Source of the DNA: Desulfobacula sp.
GTDB taxonomy: Bacteria; Desulfobacterota; Desulfobacteria; Desulfobacterales; Desulfobacteraceae
NCBI RefSeq assembly: GCF_030145145.1
Contig: NZ_JAQYWD010000039.1
Location: 1 to 61,865 of the forward strand
Reading direction: 5' to 3'
Length of the DNA: 61,865 nt
A program made the translations under genes and the position numbers. Position 1 is the first letter of the stretch. Every line of letters begins with the position of its first letter. The notes beneath the pieces are model-generated. The model was given only the letters and a program-made list of their open reading frames with translations. It was not told the origin of the DNA and searched no databases. This document shows, in pieces, positions 25,784 to 34,019 of this stretch.

Positions 25784-26483
25784 TTTTTTTGTTGCCTTCC
25801 TCTTTTTCCAATTTGTTCAAAACAGCAGCCTTTCCTTTGATAATGTGCTGCCTTACGAGGTGTTCAACCGTTTTGCCATCCCGGTTTTTAATGGCCTCAA
25901 GCATTCTGATATGGTCGTCGTTGCTCTGCTCTGCATATCCTTCCTGTTTAAGAATAATCTGCCGGAACCTGGAGATCTGGGCCCGAAGCTGGTTGATCAT
26001 TTTGATCAGCCGTGGGCTTTTGCTCAAACTGTAGAGAAGATCATGAAATTCCGTATTGATTCGCTGAAGGTTGGCAGTGTCCTTTTCTCCCAGGCAGTTC
26101 TGGTATTCCATCATCTTTTTTTCCAATGGAATCAGATCCTTTTCCTGGTGGTTTTCAGCAGCAAGTTTTGCTGCATATGCCTCAAGCACACTCCGGATAC
26201 CAAAGGTCTGCTCAATTTCATTTTTTGTGAGTGTCACTACCTGAAATCCGCCGGAAGGAATTTTTTCAATCCAGTCCTCTCTTTCCAGCTTGTGCAGGGC
26301 TTCCCGCAACGGTGTCCTGCTGATCCCCAGCATATCGGCAAGCTTGCTTTCCACAAGCCTTGCACCCGGCTCAATGGTCTGGTCAATGATGGCATTTTTC
26401 AAATAGTCAAATACGTTCTGACCTAATGATTTTCTTTCCTTAAATTTGTTGTCCAGCTTCATTGGACTATAGTTCCCATGCAA
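25776..26483 (-). CDS. GntR family regulator, FadR/FCD type
   Basis: 235 aa. The N-terminal winged helix (about residues 20-85) contains KSLGQNVFDYLKNAIID and LADMLGISRTPLREALHKLE, the GntR HTH signature. The C-terminal part is an all-helical FCD effector domain that usually binds a small carboxylic acid and a metal (EFHDLLYSLS and HIRMLEAIKNRD segments). A start at 26462 is also possible. It lies inside the operon between the CoA-transferase and meaB. The two TGTATACTGTATACA palindromes at about 27.75 and 30.81 kb fit FadR-family operators and make this protein the likely pathway repressor. Confidence 0.88.
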   Translation of the reverse strand: MHGNYSPMKLDNKFKERKSLGQNVFDYLKNAIIDQTIEPGARLVESKLADMLGISRTPLREALHKLEREDWIEKIPSGGFQVVTLTKNEIEQTFGIRSVLEAYAAKLAAENHQEKDLIPLEKKMMEYQNCLGEKDTANLQRINTEFHDLLYSLSKSPRLIKMINQLRAQISRFRQIILKQEGYAEQSNDDHIRMLEAIKNRDGKTVEHLVRQHIIKGKAAVLNKLEKEEGNKKSA

Positions 26484-26495
26484 TTATGCTTTCTG

Positions 26496-27686
26496 TTAAA
26501 CAATTCCTTTTTCCTTAAACTCAGCAAGCGTTGCCGCATCATATCCCAGGAGGTCACCATAGATTTCCTGGTTTTGTTCGCCAAAACGGGGGGGAAAGGA
26601 CAATTTCTGATCATGTTCTTCAAGAAAGGGCGTCATGTTGGGTGGCGGCGCAAGGGTCACCTTTGTGCCTGTTTTGGGATCTGTTGACGTGAGAATCCGT
26701 CTTGCGATTAAGGGATCTTCCAGTACTTCATTGATTTTCTTGATTTTTGAAATGGGTACGGTAATCGCCGTGAAGAGCTCAATGAGTTCTTCCGAGGTGT
26801 GCTGTTCCGTAATGGCCGTAATGGCGGTGTTCAGGTTGTCGACATCTGCAATTCTTCCCTTGTTTTTCTTGTATTCTTCCTTTGCAAGGGATTTGAACAT
26901 GTCCTGGGAAACCATGGATTCCCACTGACGGTCATTGCCCACGGCCAGATAAACAAATCCGTTGCTGGTTTTATAAACCGATACCGGGCTGAAAAATTCA
27001 TGGGTGTTTCCCCGGCGGGAAACGGTTGCACCAAAGCTTTTTGTAAGGGAAATGGGGGTGGTCATCCAGGAGACTGTAGATTCAAACATGGAAAGGTCAA
27101 TGCGGGTACCTTCGCCTGTGACAGATCGTTTGAAAAGGGCTTTCATCAACAGCCCGTATCCGTGTTCACTGGTTCCCATGTCCGGCAGCGGAATCCCCAG
27201 AACCTGGGGATCTCCATCGGCTTCTCCCGTGAGTTCCATTAACCCGGATCTTGCCTGGAGGATGGGATCATAGGCGCCTTCATTGGAGTCCGGTCCAAAT
27301 CCGGTGAGACCCAGCCAGATGATATCGGGTTTAATTTCTTTCATTATGTCATAGGCCATGCCCAGCTTGGTGTAATTCTTGGGCAATTGGTTGGTGATGA
27401 AAATATCAACATCCAGCTTTTGGACCAGTTCTTTAAATATCTCCTGGCCCTTGGGGTCGGCCATATTCAAAGTTAATGCTTTTTTCCCGGAGTTGATGCA
27501 CAGAAAATAGGCGTTCATCCGTTCTTCATCCAGAACGTTTTCTCCGATAAACCGGTTTGGATCTCCATATATCGGATGTTCAAGGCGGATGACATTCATC
27601 CCGTCCTGGGCCAGCCTGTAAGTGAGATAGGGGGCAACGGTTGCCTGTTCAAGTGATAGTACCGTAAGGTTTTTAAAAATTTTCAT
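26496..27686 (-). CDS. Family III (CaiB/BaiF) CoA-transferase
   Basis: 396 aa from the ATG at 27686 (GGAGG five bases upstream; protein MKIFKNLTVLSLEQ). Family III marks: LEQATVAPYLTYRLAQDGMNVIRLEHP at the N-terminus, Asp169 in PLPDMGTSEHGYGLL (the nucleophile that carries the acyl anhydride; same number as in formyl-CoA transferase), and GEGTRIDLSMFES. It moves CoA between acids without ATP. First gene of the long operon, behind a palindromic operator. In Aromatoleum indoleacetate degradation, IaaL is a family III transferase acting on phenylsuccinyl compounds; a similar role is proposed here. Confidence 0.9.
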   Translation of the reverse strand: MKIFKNLTVLSLEQATVAPYLTYRLAQDGMNVIRLEHPIYGDPNRFIGENVLDEERMNAYFLCINSGKKALTLNMADPKGQEIFKELVQKLDVDIFITNQLPKNYTKLGMAYDIMKEIKPDIIWLGLTGFGPDSNEGAYDPILQARSGLMELTGEADGDPQVLGIPLPDMGTSEHGYGLLMKALFKRSVTGEGTRIDLSMFESTVSWMTTPISLTKSFGATVSRRGNTHEFFSPVSVYKTSNGFVYLAVGNDRQWESMVSQDMFKSLAKEEYKKNKGRIADVDNLNTAITAITEQHTSEELIELFTAITVPISKIKKINEVLEDPLIARRILTSTDPKTGTKVTLAPPPNMTPFLEEHDQKLSFPPRFGEQNQEIYGDLLGYDAATLAEFKEKGIV

Positions 27687-27728
27687 AAAGGCCTCCATGG
27701 GCAATGGCTAAAGGTTGTCCTGCGGTGA

Positions 27729-27760
27729 ATTATAGTACACTGTATACTGTATACAATTGG
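27729..27760 (-). promoter_or_regulatory. Promoter with palindromic operator before the CoA-transferase gene
   Basis: On the minus strand, TATAAT (complement at 27729-27734) is preceded at 16 bases by TTGTAT (complement at 27751-27756). The palindrome TGTATACTGTATACA (27741-27755) covers the -35/spacer region. The identical 15-mer lies before the carboxyltransferase gene. Binding here would block RNA polymerase, which fits a FadR-type repressor; the regulator gene is the second gene of this operon. Confidence 0.7.
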
Positions 27761-27852
27761 CTGTCAAGATGTTTTTTTTGTTGCTTATGTCTCATGAAAT
27801 TCGTAACACGCACAGAAAAAATGCCAATAGTCTATTTTGGATTTCAGGCACA

Positions 27853-27901
27853 AAAAAAACCGGGGCTGACACCTTTAAAAGATACCTTCCCCGATTTTTT
27901 T
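27853..27901 (-). terminator. Intrinsic terminator after the acyl-CoA dehydrogenase gene
   Basis: An inverted repeat with arms AAAAAAACCGGGG and CCCCGATTTTTTT surrounds a 23-base loop. On the minus strand the second arm ends in a run of eight T, as expected for an intrinsic terminator. Its A/T symmetry would let it work in both directions. It separates the carboxyltransferase-dehydrogenase transcript from the operon that starts at the CoA-transferase. Confidence 0.75.
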
Positions 27902-27943
27902 AAGCCAATGGTTTGATGAAATTTTATTGCAACCGGTTGAACC

Positions 27944-29089
27944 TTATCTGCCCACGATGGTTCGTCCGATGATCATTTTTTCGATTTCTTTTGCCCCTTC
28001 ATAGATTTCAAGGACTTTTGCAGATCGGTAGAAGCGCTCGATATCATAATCATCAAAATATCCGTATCCGCCGTGGAGCTGAAGGGCCTCATCAACCACT
28101 TCAACCGCGATGCGGGACGCATACAGTTTTGCCATGGCTGTCACATGCGTATCGGGTGTCCCGTTGTCAAGCAGCCAGGCAGCCTTGTACATGAGGGTTC
28201 TGGCCAGTTCAATTTTTACCGCCATATCCGCGATTTTGAACTGGACACCTTGGAAACTGCCAATGGGTTTTCCAAATTGTTTCCGGTCTCTGACGTGTTT
28301 CACTGCCATATCCAGTGCTCCCTGGGCCAGTCCAACACCATGGGCACTGACATAGGCCCGGCTCCTGTCAAAAAAAGCCATAAGCTGGTGAAATCCGTTT
28401 CCCCGGGTTCCAATCAGGTTTTCTTCGGGTACACGGACATTGTTCAGATAGATGGCCGCCGTATCTGAACAGCGCAGCCCCATTTTTCCGTGCATGGATT
28501 CGGCCGTGTATCCTTGCCGGTCTGTCTCAACAATAATGATGCTGTGCCGTTTGGACCTGGATTTTGCCTCGGGATCCGTCAGGCAGTAAATGAGCATGAA
28601 GGTTCCCCGGGTTCCGTTCCCAATCATGACTTTTGATCCGTTAATCACCCATTCATTGCCGTCTTTCACGGCTGTCGTCGATGCTGCCAGCGTATCGGAC
28701 CCCGCGTCCGGTTCTGTGATGGCAAATCCCATCACCGCGTCTCCTGTAAAAATGGGGTCAAGATATTTTTTACCCTGTTCTTCGGTACCGAAAAGGATAA
28801 ATTCTTCCGCACCAAACGTTAAAGAGCAAAGCTGCTGGCTGATACCGGGATCCACTTTCCAGAGCTCTTCTAAAACAATGGCCTGCTCAAGATATCCCAG
28901 ACCCGGACCGCCGAATTTTTCAGGAATGAAAAGCCCGATAAGATCCAGTTCCCTGGCTTTTTTCACAATGTCTGCCGGATAGGTTTCATTCAGATCAAAT
29001 TCCCGTCCCACGGCTGCCAATTCCCCCCGGGCAAATTCTTTTGCTGCTTTTTGAATATATTTTTGTTCTTTTGTCAGTAAAAAATCCAT
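27944..29089 (-). CDS. Acyl-CoA dehydrogenase
   Basis: 381 aa, the standard length. Motifs: GFAITEPDAGSDTLA (flavin/substrate binding, about 134-148), VINGSKVMIGNG, and LQLHGGYGYFDDYDIERFYR followed by IYEGAKEIEK; the catalytic Glu is in the YEG motif as in short-chain and glutaryl-type dehydrogenases. FAD-dependent alpha,beta-oxidation of an acyl-CoA, with electrons going to ETF. It lies 71 bases downstream of the carboxyltransferase gene and just ahead of a terminator. In the proposed pathway it would oxidise the 2-aminophenylpropionyl-CoA formed after decarboxylation. Confidence 0.92.
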   Translation of the reverse strand: MDFLLTKEQKYIQKAAKEFARGELAAVGREFDLNETYPADIVKKARELDLIGLFIPEKFGGPGLGYLEQAIVLEELWKVDPGISQQLCSLTFGAEEFILFGTEEQGKKYLDPIFTGDAVMGFAITEPDAGSDTLAASTTAVKDGNEWVINGSKVMIGNGTRGTFMLIYCLTDPEAKSRSKRHSIIIVETDRQGYTAESMHGKMGLRCSDTAAIYLNNVRVPEENLIGTRGNGFHQLMAFFDRSRAYVSAHGVGLAQGALDMAVKHVRDRKQFGKPIGSFQGVQFKIADMAVKIELARTLMYKAAWLLDNGTPDTHVTAMAKLYASRIAVEVVDEALQLHGGYGYFDDYDIERFYRSAKVLEIYEGAKEIEKMIIGRTIVGR

Positions 29090-29160
29090 TTGTTTATCTC
29101 CTATATTTCAAATTTTATGACTATTGAGTTCAAATGATTGATGCATATTTTATTTTCCGG

Positions 29161-30720
29161 TTACAACGGGATGTTTCCATGTCGCCGGAACGGCTCTGGC
29201 CGTCGCTTATTTTTCAACATTTGAAGTCCCTTGATGATCTGGGTTCGGGTTTCAGACGGTTCAATAACCTTGTCAACCAGCATATTGGAGGCGGAATGAA
29301 ACGGATTTGAATACTTGAAATCATATTCTTCGATTTTCTGCTGTTTGAAGGCTTCCGGGTCTTCTGCCGCCTGGATCTCCTTGCGATATATGATATTGAT
29401 GGCTGCCGCAGTATCCAGTACGACCAGCTGGGCAATGGGCCAGGCCAGCATCAGGTCCACCCCCATTCCTTCGCAGCACATGGCCATGACAGCCCCGCCG
29501 TATTCTTTTCTCAAGGCCAGGGTAATCTTGGGTACCGTGGCTTCTGCATAGGCATACAGCATTTTTGCACCATGCCGGATGATACCGGCATGTTCCTGGT
29601 CAACCCCGGGAAAATATCCGGGTACATCCACAAAATTCACCAGGGGGATGTTAAAACAATCACAGAACCGGATAAACCGACCGGCTTTGTCTGCGGAATG
29701 ATAATCCAGGCATCCGGCCATAATGGTCGGCTGATTGCCGACGATGCCGACGGTGTTGCCGTCAAGTCGGGCTAGGCCCGTTATAATGTTGGGTGAAAAC
29801 TCAGGCAGGACCTCTAAAAAATCTTGATTGTCCACCACCTCGGAGATGACCTGGTGCATGTCATAGCCCCTTCTAAAGTTTGCCGGTACGATCTCGGTGA
29901 GGATGTCATTTTTTCTGTCCGGCGCATCGTTGCAGGGACTGGAAGGGGGGGGTTCATCATGATTGGATGGCAGAAAGCTTAACAGGTGACGGATAAGGGC
30001 GATGCTTTCCTGGTCGGTTTTTGTTACAAAATGGGCCTGCCCTGTGACCCGGCTGTGAATATCGGCACCGCCCAGCTCCTCCAGGGTCACGGTTTCACCG
30101 GTCACATCCGCGATGACTTTGGGGCCGGTGATGACCATCTGGCTCTGTTTTTCCACCATGATGATAAAATCCGTCAACGCCGGTGAATATACGGACACAC
30201 CGGCACAGGGTCCCATGATGCACGAAATCTGGGGTATGACTCCGGATGCAGCGGTATTCCTCAAGAACATGCCGGCCACTCCCCTGGAGGCAAAAAAGCC
30301 TTCATGAAGCCGCCCTCCGCCGGAATCATTCAGGCCGATCAAGGGGGCTTTTACTTTCAGGGCCTCATCCATGATCCTGCAGATTTTCTGGCCATGGATT
30401 GTTCCGACTGATCCGCCCAGCACTGTCGCATCCTGGGCATATGCAAAGACGGTCCGTTCGTCAATGGACCCATACCCAATAACCACACCATCTCCGGGGA
30501 CTTTTCTTTTTTCCATGCCGAAATCCATGCACTGGCTTTCGGCCAGGTCATTCAACTCTACAAAACTGCCCGGGTCAAACAACAGGTTCAATCGTTCCCT
30601 TGCGGTCAATCTGCCTTTGGAACGATGGCGATCCATTGCTTTCTCACCACCTCCCATAAAGGCTCTCTGTTGAAGGCTCTTTAATCTTTCAAGTTCTTTC
30701 TGGTGTGTTTTTTCGGTCAT
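29161..30720 (-). CDS. Biotin-dependent acyl-CoA carboxyltransferase subunit (PccB/MmdA-like)
   Basis: 519 aa from the ATG at 30720 (AAGGA eight bases upstream); an ATG at 30729 is too close to the SD. Two crotonase-fold carboxyltransferase halves are visible: LGGSVGTIHGQKI and NDSGGGRLHEG in the first, GIVGNQPT, FVDVPGYFPG, EYGGAVMAM and AWPIAQLVVLD in the second. No biotin carboxylase, biotin carrier or membrane decarboxylase subunit is in the window, so partners must be encoded elsewhere. It could decarboxylate a malonyl-type CoA ester (for example aminobenzylmalonyl-CoA) or carboxylate an acyl-CoA. A palindromic operator lies in front. Confidence 0.9.
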   Translation of the reverse strand: MTEKTHQKELERLKSLQQRAFMGGGEKAMDRHRSKGRLTARERLNLLFDPGSFVELNDLAESQCMDFGMEKRKVPGDGVVIGYGSIDERTVFAYAQDATVLGGSVGTIHGQKICRIMDEALKVKAPLIGLNDSGGGRLHEGFFASRGVAGMFLRNTAASGVIPQISCIMGPCAGVSVYSPALTDFIIMVEKQSQMVITGPKVIADVTGETVTLEELGGADIHSRVTGQAHFVTKTDQESIALIRHLLSFLPSNHDEPPPSSPCNDAPDRKNDILTEIVPANFRRGYDMHQVISEVVDNQDFLEVLPEFSPNIITGLARLDGNTVGIVGNQPTIMAGCLDYHSADKAGRFIRFCDCFNIPLVNFVDVPGYFPGVDQEHAGIIRHGAKMLYAYAEATVPKITLALRKEYGGAVMAMCCEGMGVDLMLAWPIAQLVVLDTAAAINIIYRKEIQAAEDPEAFKQQKIEEYDFKYSNPFHSASNMLVDKVIEPSETRTQIIKGLQMLKNKRRPEPFRRHGNIPL

Positions 30721-30789
30721 GGGAGACATCCTTGATTTTAAGTTATATGGACGTTAAAAAAAAGCCATGAAATGCGGGTTTCATGACGG

Positions 30790-30819
30790 ATTATAGCCAT
30801 TGTATACTGTATACAATGG
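30790..30819 (-). promoter_or_regulatory. Promoter with 23-bp palindromic operator before the carboxyltransferase gene
   Basis: A perfect palindrome with a one-base centre spans 30797-30819 (half site CCATTGTATAC). Its core TGTATACTGTATACA (30801-30815) is identical to the one at 27741-27755. On the minus strand TATAAT (complement at 30790-30795) follows immediately. TTGTAT (complement at 30811-30816) would be a -35 at a short 15-base spacing. The shared architecture of both sites supports common control by the FadR-type regulator. Confidence 0.72.
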
Positions 30820-30910
30820 ATCAGTGTCAAGCCTATAATTGAAAAAAAATCTATTGGGTCAGAAGGGATACTGCAACAGCCATCCGGCGGGTGACACCGA
30901 TCATGAGGTG

Positions 30911-30944
30911 AAAAAAAACAGGGGTGTGCGGGTCAATACCCTGT
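30911..30944 (-). terminator. Probable intrinsic terminator of iorAB
   Basis: On the minus strand, ACAGGG and CCCTGT form a 6-bp stem with a 15-base loop, directly followed by about seven T. It lies 150 bases downstream of the iorB stop codon and upstream of the carboxyltransferase promoter. Confidence 0.5.
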
Positions 30945-31093
30945 GGGTTAGTGATGATATCAACCCAGGGGGGTGTTTCTCATAAATGCTGTGGCAACAG
31001 CCACAAAAAAAAATCAGATACCTTAGTTTTGGGAACAAAACAGGCAGCACTTTTTCAGGCAGATTTTTTTTCATGACTGTTGCCCTGATGGCA

Positions 31094-31666
31094 CTAATTT
31101 CCCATGGCCATTTGTTTGCCGGTCTCGTAACAGGCATCAAAAATTTTTAAATTGGTGCGATTAAAAGGTCCGGGACTCATTTTATCCACCGTCATCCGCA
31201 GATCTGCCGCACTCAGGGGGCCGACGTCAAAGGCGGCATAAAACGCCACCATGGCCAGGTTGGTTGACTTGGAAGACCCCATCGCCATGGCTGTTTTGGC
31301 CGCTTCCATGGCCCAGGTCTTGATGTTTTGTCCTTCAAGATAAGCCGCGGTCCGTTCATCCGGAAACTGGTTTGAAGGGGCATTGGCAAATAATTTTCCG
31401 CCTTTTTTCAGGTAGGGCAGATACCGATACGCCTCGGACTCATCCATGGACAAAAGAAAGTCGGCAGCGCCTGCCCGGATCAAGCTGGATCGGGCATCCC
31501 CGATCCTTAAGTGCGATACGACAGACCCGCCCCGTTGTGCCATGCCATGGGTTTCCGCACCCAGGATATTATACCCTTTGTCTAAAGCAGCGGTGGCCAG
31601 CACTTTTGTCATAAAAAGAATTCCCTGCCCACCAAGGCCGGTTAATACATAATTGATCGTCTTCAT
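31094..31666 (-). CDS. iorB: Indolepyruvate:ferredoxin oxidoreductase beta subunit
   Basis: 190 aa from the ATG at 31666 (GGAG nine bases upstream; protein MKTINYVLTGLGGQGILFMTK), which is the family length; a longer frame would run into iorA. The GLGGQG motif near the N-terminus and AETHGMAQRGGSVVSHLRIG are typical of the gamma domain of 2-oxoacid:ferredoxin oxidoreductases. With IorA it converts aryl pyruvates to aryl acetyl-CoA, reducing ferredoxin. It lies 22 bases downstream of iorA. Confidence 0.92.
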   Translation of the reverse strand: MKTINYVLTGLGGQGILFMTKVLATAALDKGYNILGAETHGMAQRGGSVVSHLRIGDARSSLIRAGAADFLLSMDESEAYRYLPYLKKGGKLFANAPSNQFPDERTAAYLEGQNIKTWAMEAAKTAMAMGSSKSTNLAMVAFYAAFDVGPLSAADLRMTVDKMSPGPFNRTNLKIFDACYETGKQMAMGN

Positions 31667-31688
31667 ATTATTTTTCTCCGTAAAAGGG

Positions 31689-33548
31689 TTAGGCTTTTTC
31701 AATGGCATGTTGCGGGCAGATCTGTATACAGACACCACACTCGGCACAAAGCAGTTCGTTGATTTCCGTCTTTCCATTTTCTTTGTCCTGAATCAGGGCA
31801 GGGCACTCAAACCGCGTGTGGCAGAATCCGCAGTCATTGCACTCGTCTGAAACACGCACCTTTATCTGTTCAGGAATGGCCTGATCCTTGAATGCAATCA
31901 CACAGGGATGGCGGGAGATGATCACGGCAATACCGCCGTCCGGATCATTTACATGGTCTGCTGCATCCTTTACGGTCTGAATCATGGTTTTCGTATCATA
32001 GGGGTCAACCACTTTTAAATAGTTAATCCCGCATCCTTTGACAATGGTTTCAAGGGAAATGGCATTGCCTTTTCTGCCGTCCACCCGGTCTCCCTGGGTA
32101 ATGGATGGCTGCATGCCGGTCATGGCGGTAACATGATTGTCCAGGATCACCAGGATAAATCGTGAGTCATTGTAAACCGCATTGATGAGGCCTGTGGTGC
32201 CGGAATGAAAAAAAGTGGAGTCGCCTATGGTGGCCACAATGGGTTTTTTTACATCATCCTGGATATAGGCGTTCCAGAACCCGGATGCCATGGTAATCCC
32301 GGCCCCCATGTCAAGGACGGTGTCCACAACGCCTAAATTGCTGCCAAGGGTGTAACACCCGATGTCGGACGGGTAAATGGCCTTTGGCAGGGCTTTTCTG
32401 ATGGAATAAAAAGAGGCCCTGTGGGGACATCCGGGACACAGGGTCGGCTTTCTTATGGGAAGATCAAGACCGCCCACAAGCGTGAAGGCTTCTGTGCCGC
32501 AGTCATGGTCTGATAATGGCGGCAGTCCGCAGTCTGAAAGGGCTTTGTTCAACACCCCTTCTATTTTTTCCGGCACCAGTTCACCTTCCATGGGCACATG
32601 ATGGGTGAGTCTTCCCAGGGTTTTGTGTTTATCCCTTAACATATATTCAATCAGTGTGTCGGTTTCTTCAATGACCAATACCTTGTCACAGGCATCCATG
32701 AATTCATCAGCCAGTCGTTCCGGGAAAGGGTAGGGTGCACCCAGTTTCAGGACCGGGATGTCTTTCCTGTCATACTCTTCAAACATGTCTTGAACCACGC
32801 ATGAGGGAACGCCACCGGTGACAACACCAAACGGATAGGACGTTCCTTTTTCAAGGGTATGCATATTAAACGGCGTCAAGGTATTGAATCGTTCACTGAT
32901 CCTTTCATGTTTTTCATTCAAGGCCTTGTGTTGAATAAGCCTGAACTTTGGTGTGGATGCCCAGCGACTTGGCTCCCGTTTAAAATCAGCCTTGGTCAAA
33001 TTACTTTCAAGGGCACCGTACGTGATATTCTGCCGGGCATGGCAGACCCGGATGGCGGGTCTCACCATCACTGGCACCTGGAATTCTTCGGAAAGATCAA
33101 AGGCGACTTTGATCATTTCCCTTGCCTCTTCAGGGCTTCCCGGATCAAGTACCGGCACTTTGCCCAGGCGTGCCATGAGCCGGGAGTCTTGTTCCGTTTG
33201 GGAGGAGTGGGGCCCCGGGTCATCACAGGAGATAATCACAAGACCGCCGATGTTGCCGATATAGGCTGCAGACATAAACGAGTCGGCCGCAACATTCAGG
33301 CCCACCATTTTCATGCAGCAGGCAGCCCGTTTGCCGGATATGGCAGCTGCAAACGCATTGTCAAAGGCCACTTTTTCATTAACGGACCATTCAATGCTGG
33401 TGTTCAGGTTAGCCGCTTTGGAAAACCGGACAACTTCGGGAAGGATTTCGCTGGAGGGGGTCCCGGGGTAGGAGGTCATGATCTGGCAGCCGGCCTCTAA
33501 AATTCCAAGAGCAATGGCGCCGTTTCCAAGTAAAAATTCTTCTTTCAT
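31689..33548 (-). CDS. iorA: Indolepyruvate:ferredoxin oxidoreductase alpha subunit
   Basis: 619 aa from the ATG at 33548 (AAGGA seven bases upstream; protein MKEEFLLGNGAIALG). The pyrimidine-binding domain comes first (TSYPGTPSSEI), the TPP-binding domain follows (CPGCPHRASF, then IGDSTFFHSGTTGLINAVYN), and a C-terminal two-cluster ferredoxin domain ends it (CNDCGFCHTRFECP; CAECGVCIQICPQ). It oxidatively decarboxylates indolepyruvate and other aryl pyruvates from aromatic amino acids to the CoA esters. Its location next to a predicted indoleacetyl-CoA pathway is suggestive: its product would enter without the CoA ligase, and the reduced ferredoxin could feed the [4Fe-4S]-carrying Mo enzyme 1. 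Confidence 0.92.
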   Translation of the reverse strand: MKEEFLLGNGAIALGILEAGCQIMTSYPGTPSSEILPEVVRFSKAANLNTSIEWSVNEKVAFDNAFAAAISGKRAACCMKMVGLNVAADSFMSAAYIGNIGGLVIISCDDPGPHSSQTEQDSRLMARLGKVPVLDPGSPEEAREMIKVAFDLSEEFQVPVMVRPAIRVCHARQNITYGALESNLTKADFKREPSRWASTPKFRLIQHKALNEKHERISERFNTLTPFNMHTLEKGTSYPFGVVTGGVPSCVVQDMFEEYDRKDIPVLKLGAPYPFPERLADEFMDACDKVLVIEETDTLIEYMLRDKHKTLGRLTHHVPMEGELVPEKIEGVLNKALSDCGLPPLSDHDCGTEAFTLVGGLDLPIRKPTLCPGCPHRASFYSIRKALPKAIYPSDIGCYTLGSNLGVVDTVLDMGAGITMASGFWNAYIQDDVKKPIVATIGDSTFFHSGTTGLINAVYNDSRFILVILDNHVTAMTGMQPSITQGDRVDGRKGNAISLETIVKGCGINYLKVVDPYDTKTMIQTVKDAADHVNDPDGGIAVIISRHPCVIAFKDQAIPEQIKVRVSDECNDCGFCHTRFECPALIQDKENGKTEINELLCAECGVCIQICPQHAIEKA

Positions 33549-34019
33549 TGTAAAATCCTTAAAATTTGATTCATGCAAATTTTTAAATTATCCGCCGTTG
33601 TTAAACACGTGTCAACCCGTGTCACAATGGGGGGTAAATTACAGTCCGTCGTGAACTAAGGTCTGGGGTCAGACCGCATTCAGGGGGGGCCAGTGGTAGA
33701 GAAAAGGGGAGGCGGTTGCCTGTTTAGGAGATAAAACATTGTCAATCCTGCAAGGGTCCATAAACGTCTCCATTTTTATAATAGATACGATTGTTTACAA
33801 TACTGACTCGTATACCTTACAGAATTGTTGAAAGTCAAGCACTGTTTTTTGGGAAGAATCTTTACAGCAATAGCGTTACCATTTAAAATTGGTTTTATTG
33901 CCCAGACCTTTACACGGCATTTAAATATTGTTATTTAGTCTGCTGATAATGGTCACGTTTGGGGCTGCAGACCCGTTAAACATGAAACCTGTGCAAAATG
34001 TCTTATGGAGTTGTGATGC
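33549..34019. other. Divergent gene-free region between iorA and the CitE-like gene
   Basis: About 470 bases without a credible gene. Near 33784-33815 an interrupted inverted repeat (ATACGA ... TCGTAT) encloses ATTGTTTACAAT (33790-33801), which resembles a half of the FadR-type palindromes further left but is not the same sequence. A single GGGGTCAG word occurs near 33665. The right part is AT-rich and must contain the promoter of the plus-strand gene at 34020; no confident -35/-10 pair was assigned. Confidence 0.5.

Larger units (their letters stand above)
30721..31093. other. Gene-free stretch between carboxyltransferase start and iorB stop
   Basis: About 370 bases without a credible gene. 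It holds the palindromic operator and promoter of the carboxyltransferase gene at the left, the iorAB terminator candidate (30911-30944), a second longer hairpin (CCCTGTGGGTT with AACCCAGGGG, about 30939-30976) and a small GTGGC/GCCAC hairpin near 31000 flanked by an A-run. Nothing else was recognised. Confidence 0.6.

Noticed and set aside
25053-26426. A plus-strand open frame of over 450 codons across meaB and the GntR regulator.
   Set aside because: It crosses two real minus-strand genes with intact P-loop and HTH motifs and shows no protein-like pattern of its own.
27729-27780. TTGACA upstream of the palindrome as the -35 of the CoA-transferase promoter.
   Set aside because: It is 27 bases from TATAAT (29 at the second site), too far for sigma-70; TTGTAT at 16 bases is a better choice.
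30985-31010. GTGGC/GCCAC hairpin next to a nine-base homopolymer as a terminator.
   Set aside because: The homopolymer is A after the stem on the plus strand and precedes the stem on the minus strand, so it cannot act as a U-tract in either direction.
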